Origin: Bacillota bacterium
GTDB lineage: Bacteria > Bacillota > Clostridia > Acetivibrionales > DSM-1351
Direction of reading: 5' to 3'
DNA length: 7,092 bases
Assembly (NCBI GenBank): GCA_023436485.1
Contig: JAEZIU010000272.1
Coordinates: 1 to 7,092 of the forward strand
The translations under genes and the position numbers were made by a program. Of this stretch, positions 6,964 through 7,092 are shown piece by piece. The notes beneath the pieces were generated by a model. That model was not told the origin of the DNA. It was given only the letters and a program-made list of their open reading frames with translations, and did not search any database. Numbering within the stretch: the stretch's first letter is position 1; the number at the start of each line of letters is the position of its first letter.

Positions 6964-6992
6964 TTGCAATAATACTAAAGTTAATATATAAT
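6964..6992 (+). promoter_or_regulatory. Likely promoter of the gene starting at 7056
   Basis: TTGCAA (6964-6969, 4 of 6 to the -35 consensus), 17-base spacer, perfect TATAAT (6987-6992). The expected start is near 6999, giving a leader of about 57 bases. TTGC/GCAA and ATAATA/TATTAT arms (6964-6974 against 6995-7006) form an imperfect inverted repeat that brackets the promoter. The preceding terminator makes a new promoter necessary here. Confidence 0.65.
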
Positions 6993-7017
6993 CCTATTAT
7001 CAGCAATTAGTATCTGG

Positions 7018-7041
7018 TAATAATTATAGATAATAATTATA
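7018..7041. repeat. Tandem 11-base repeat TAATAATTATA
   Basis: Two identical copies (7018-7028 and 7031-7041) separated by GA, with a 13-base period, end right at the ribosome binding site of the next gene. Each copy contains the palindrome ATAATTAT. They lie within the predicted untranslated leader. Confidence 0.6.
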
Positions 7042-7055
7042 AGGGGTGGTTGTAA

Positions 7056-7092
7056 GTGAGTAGATCGTCTTCTCACAAACAGCAAAGGCAAA
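7056..7092 (+). CDS. Start of an unidentified gene, cut by the window edge
   Basis: GTG 7056 opens a frame that remains open to the edge, encoding MSRSSSHKQQRQ. It is preceded by a purine-rich site AAGGGGTGG (7041/7042-7049) with 6-base spacing, and by a plausible promoter. The nearby TTG (7050) and GTG (7046) meet stops at once. Twelve polar, basic residues are too few to assign a family. Such a tail is compatible with the N-terminus of FtsK/SpoIIIE-like translocases or many other proteins, but nothing here decides it. Confidence 0.6.
   Translation, partial: MSRSSSHKQQRQ

Noticed and set aside
6971..6977. AATACTA resembling a sporulation sigma-F/G -10 element, and TGAATA (6895-6900) resembling its -35
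   Set aside because: The two are about 70 bases apart, and neither has a partner at proper spacing.

Overview
The window is an AT-rich stretch of a low-GC Gram-positive chromosome. All supported genes lie on the + strand, and all are conserved housekeeping genes. Protein motifs, strong AGGAGG-type ribosome binding sites, TTG/GTG starts, and a Bacillus/Clostridium-type LexA box (GAAC-N4-GTTC) point to the Firmicutes. A mesophilic Clostridia member such as a Ruminiclostridium-like cellulolytic clostridium is my best guess, but that genus-level guess is inference from general resemblance only.

Layout: (1) 1-1180, the 3' part of cinA, running in from the left edge. (2) 1232-2824, murJ, a lipid II flippase of the MOP superfamily, probably started from an internal TTG with a strong RBS. 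(3) 2847-2894, a near-consensus sigma-A promoter with a LexA (SOS) box at its expected transcription start, then recA (2916-3962, GTG start). (4) 3977-4022, a long hairpin without a T-tract between recA and recX. (5) recX, 4067-4687. (6) 4688-4846, an AT-rich gap holding a near-consensus promoter for rimO (4847-6187), whose end overlaps the start of pgsA (6171-6791) by 17 bases. (7) a GAAA-loop terminator at 6818-6845. (8) 6846-7055, a gap with a likely promoter, several AT-rich inverted and direct repeats, and the leader of a new gene whose first 12 codons (from GTG 7056) are all that is visible.

How the genes work together: recA and recX form an SOS-controlled recombination pair, with RecX the modulator of RecA filaments. 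CinA (NMN deamidase/nucleotide-pool enzyme linked to competence in some Firmicutes) is a frequent recA neighbour. MurJ and PgsA serve the envelope (peptidoglycan precursor flipping and phosphatidylglycerol synthesis). RimO modifies ribosomal protein S12. Transcription appears to be divided into at least four units: cinA-murJ, recA-(recX), rimO-pgsA and the gene at 7056.

I see no transposon, CRISPR array, tRNA, rRNA, defence system or obviously new system. The most unusual points are regulatory: the LexA box placed at the recA start site, the terminator-like hairpin between recA and recX, and the repeat-rich leader in front of the unidentified last gene.
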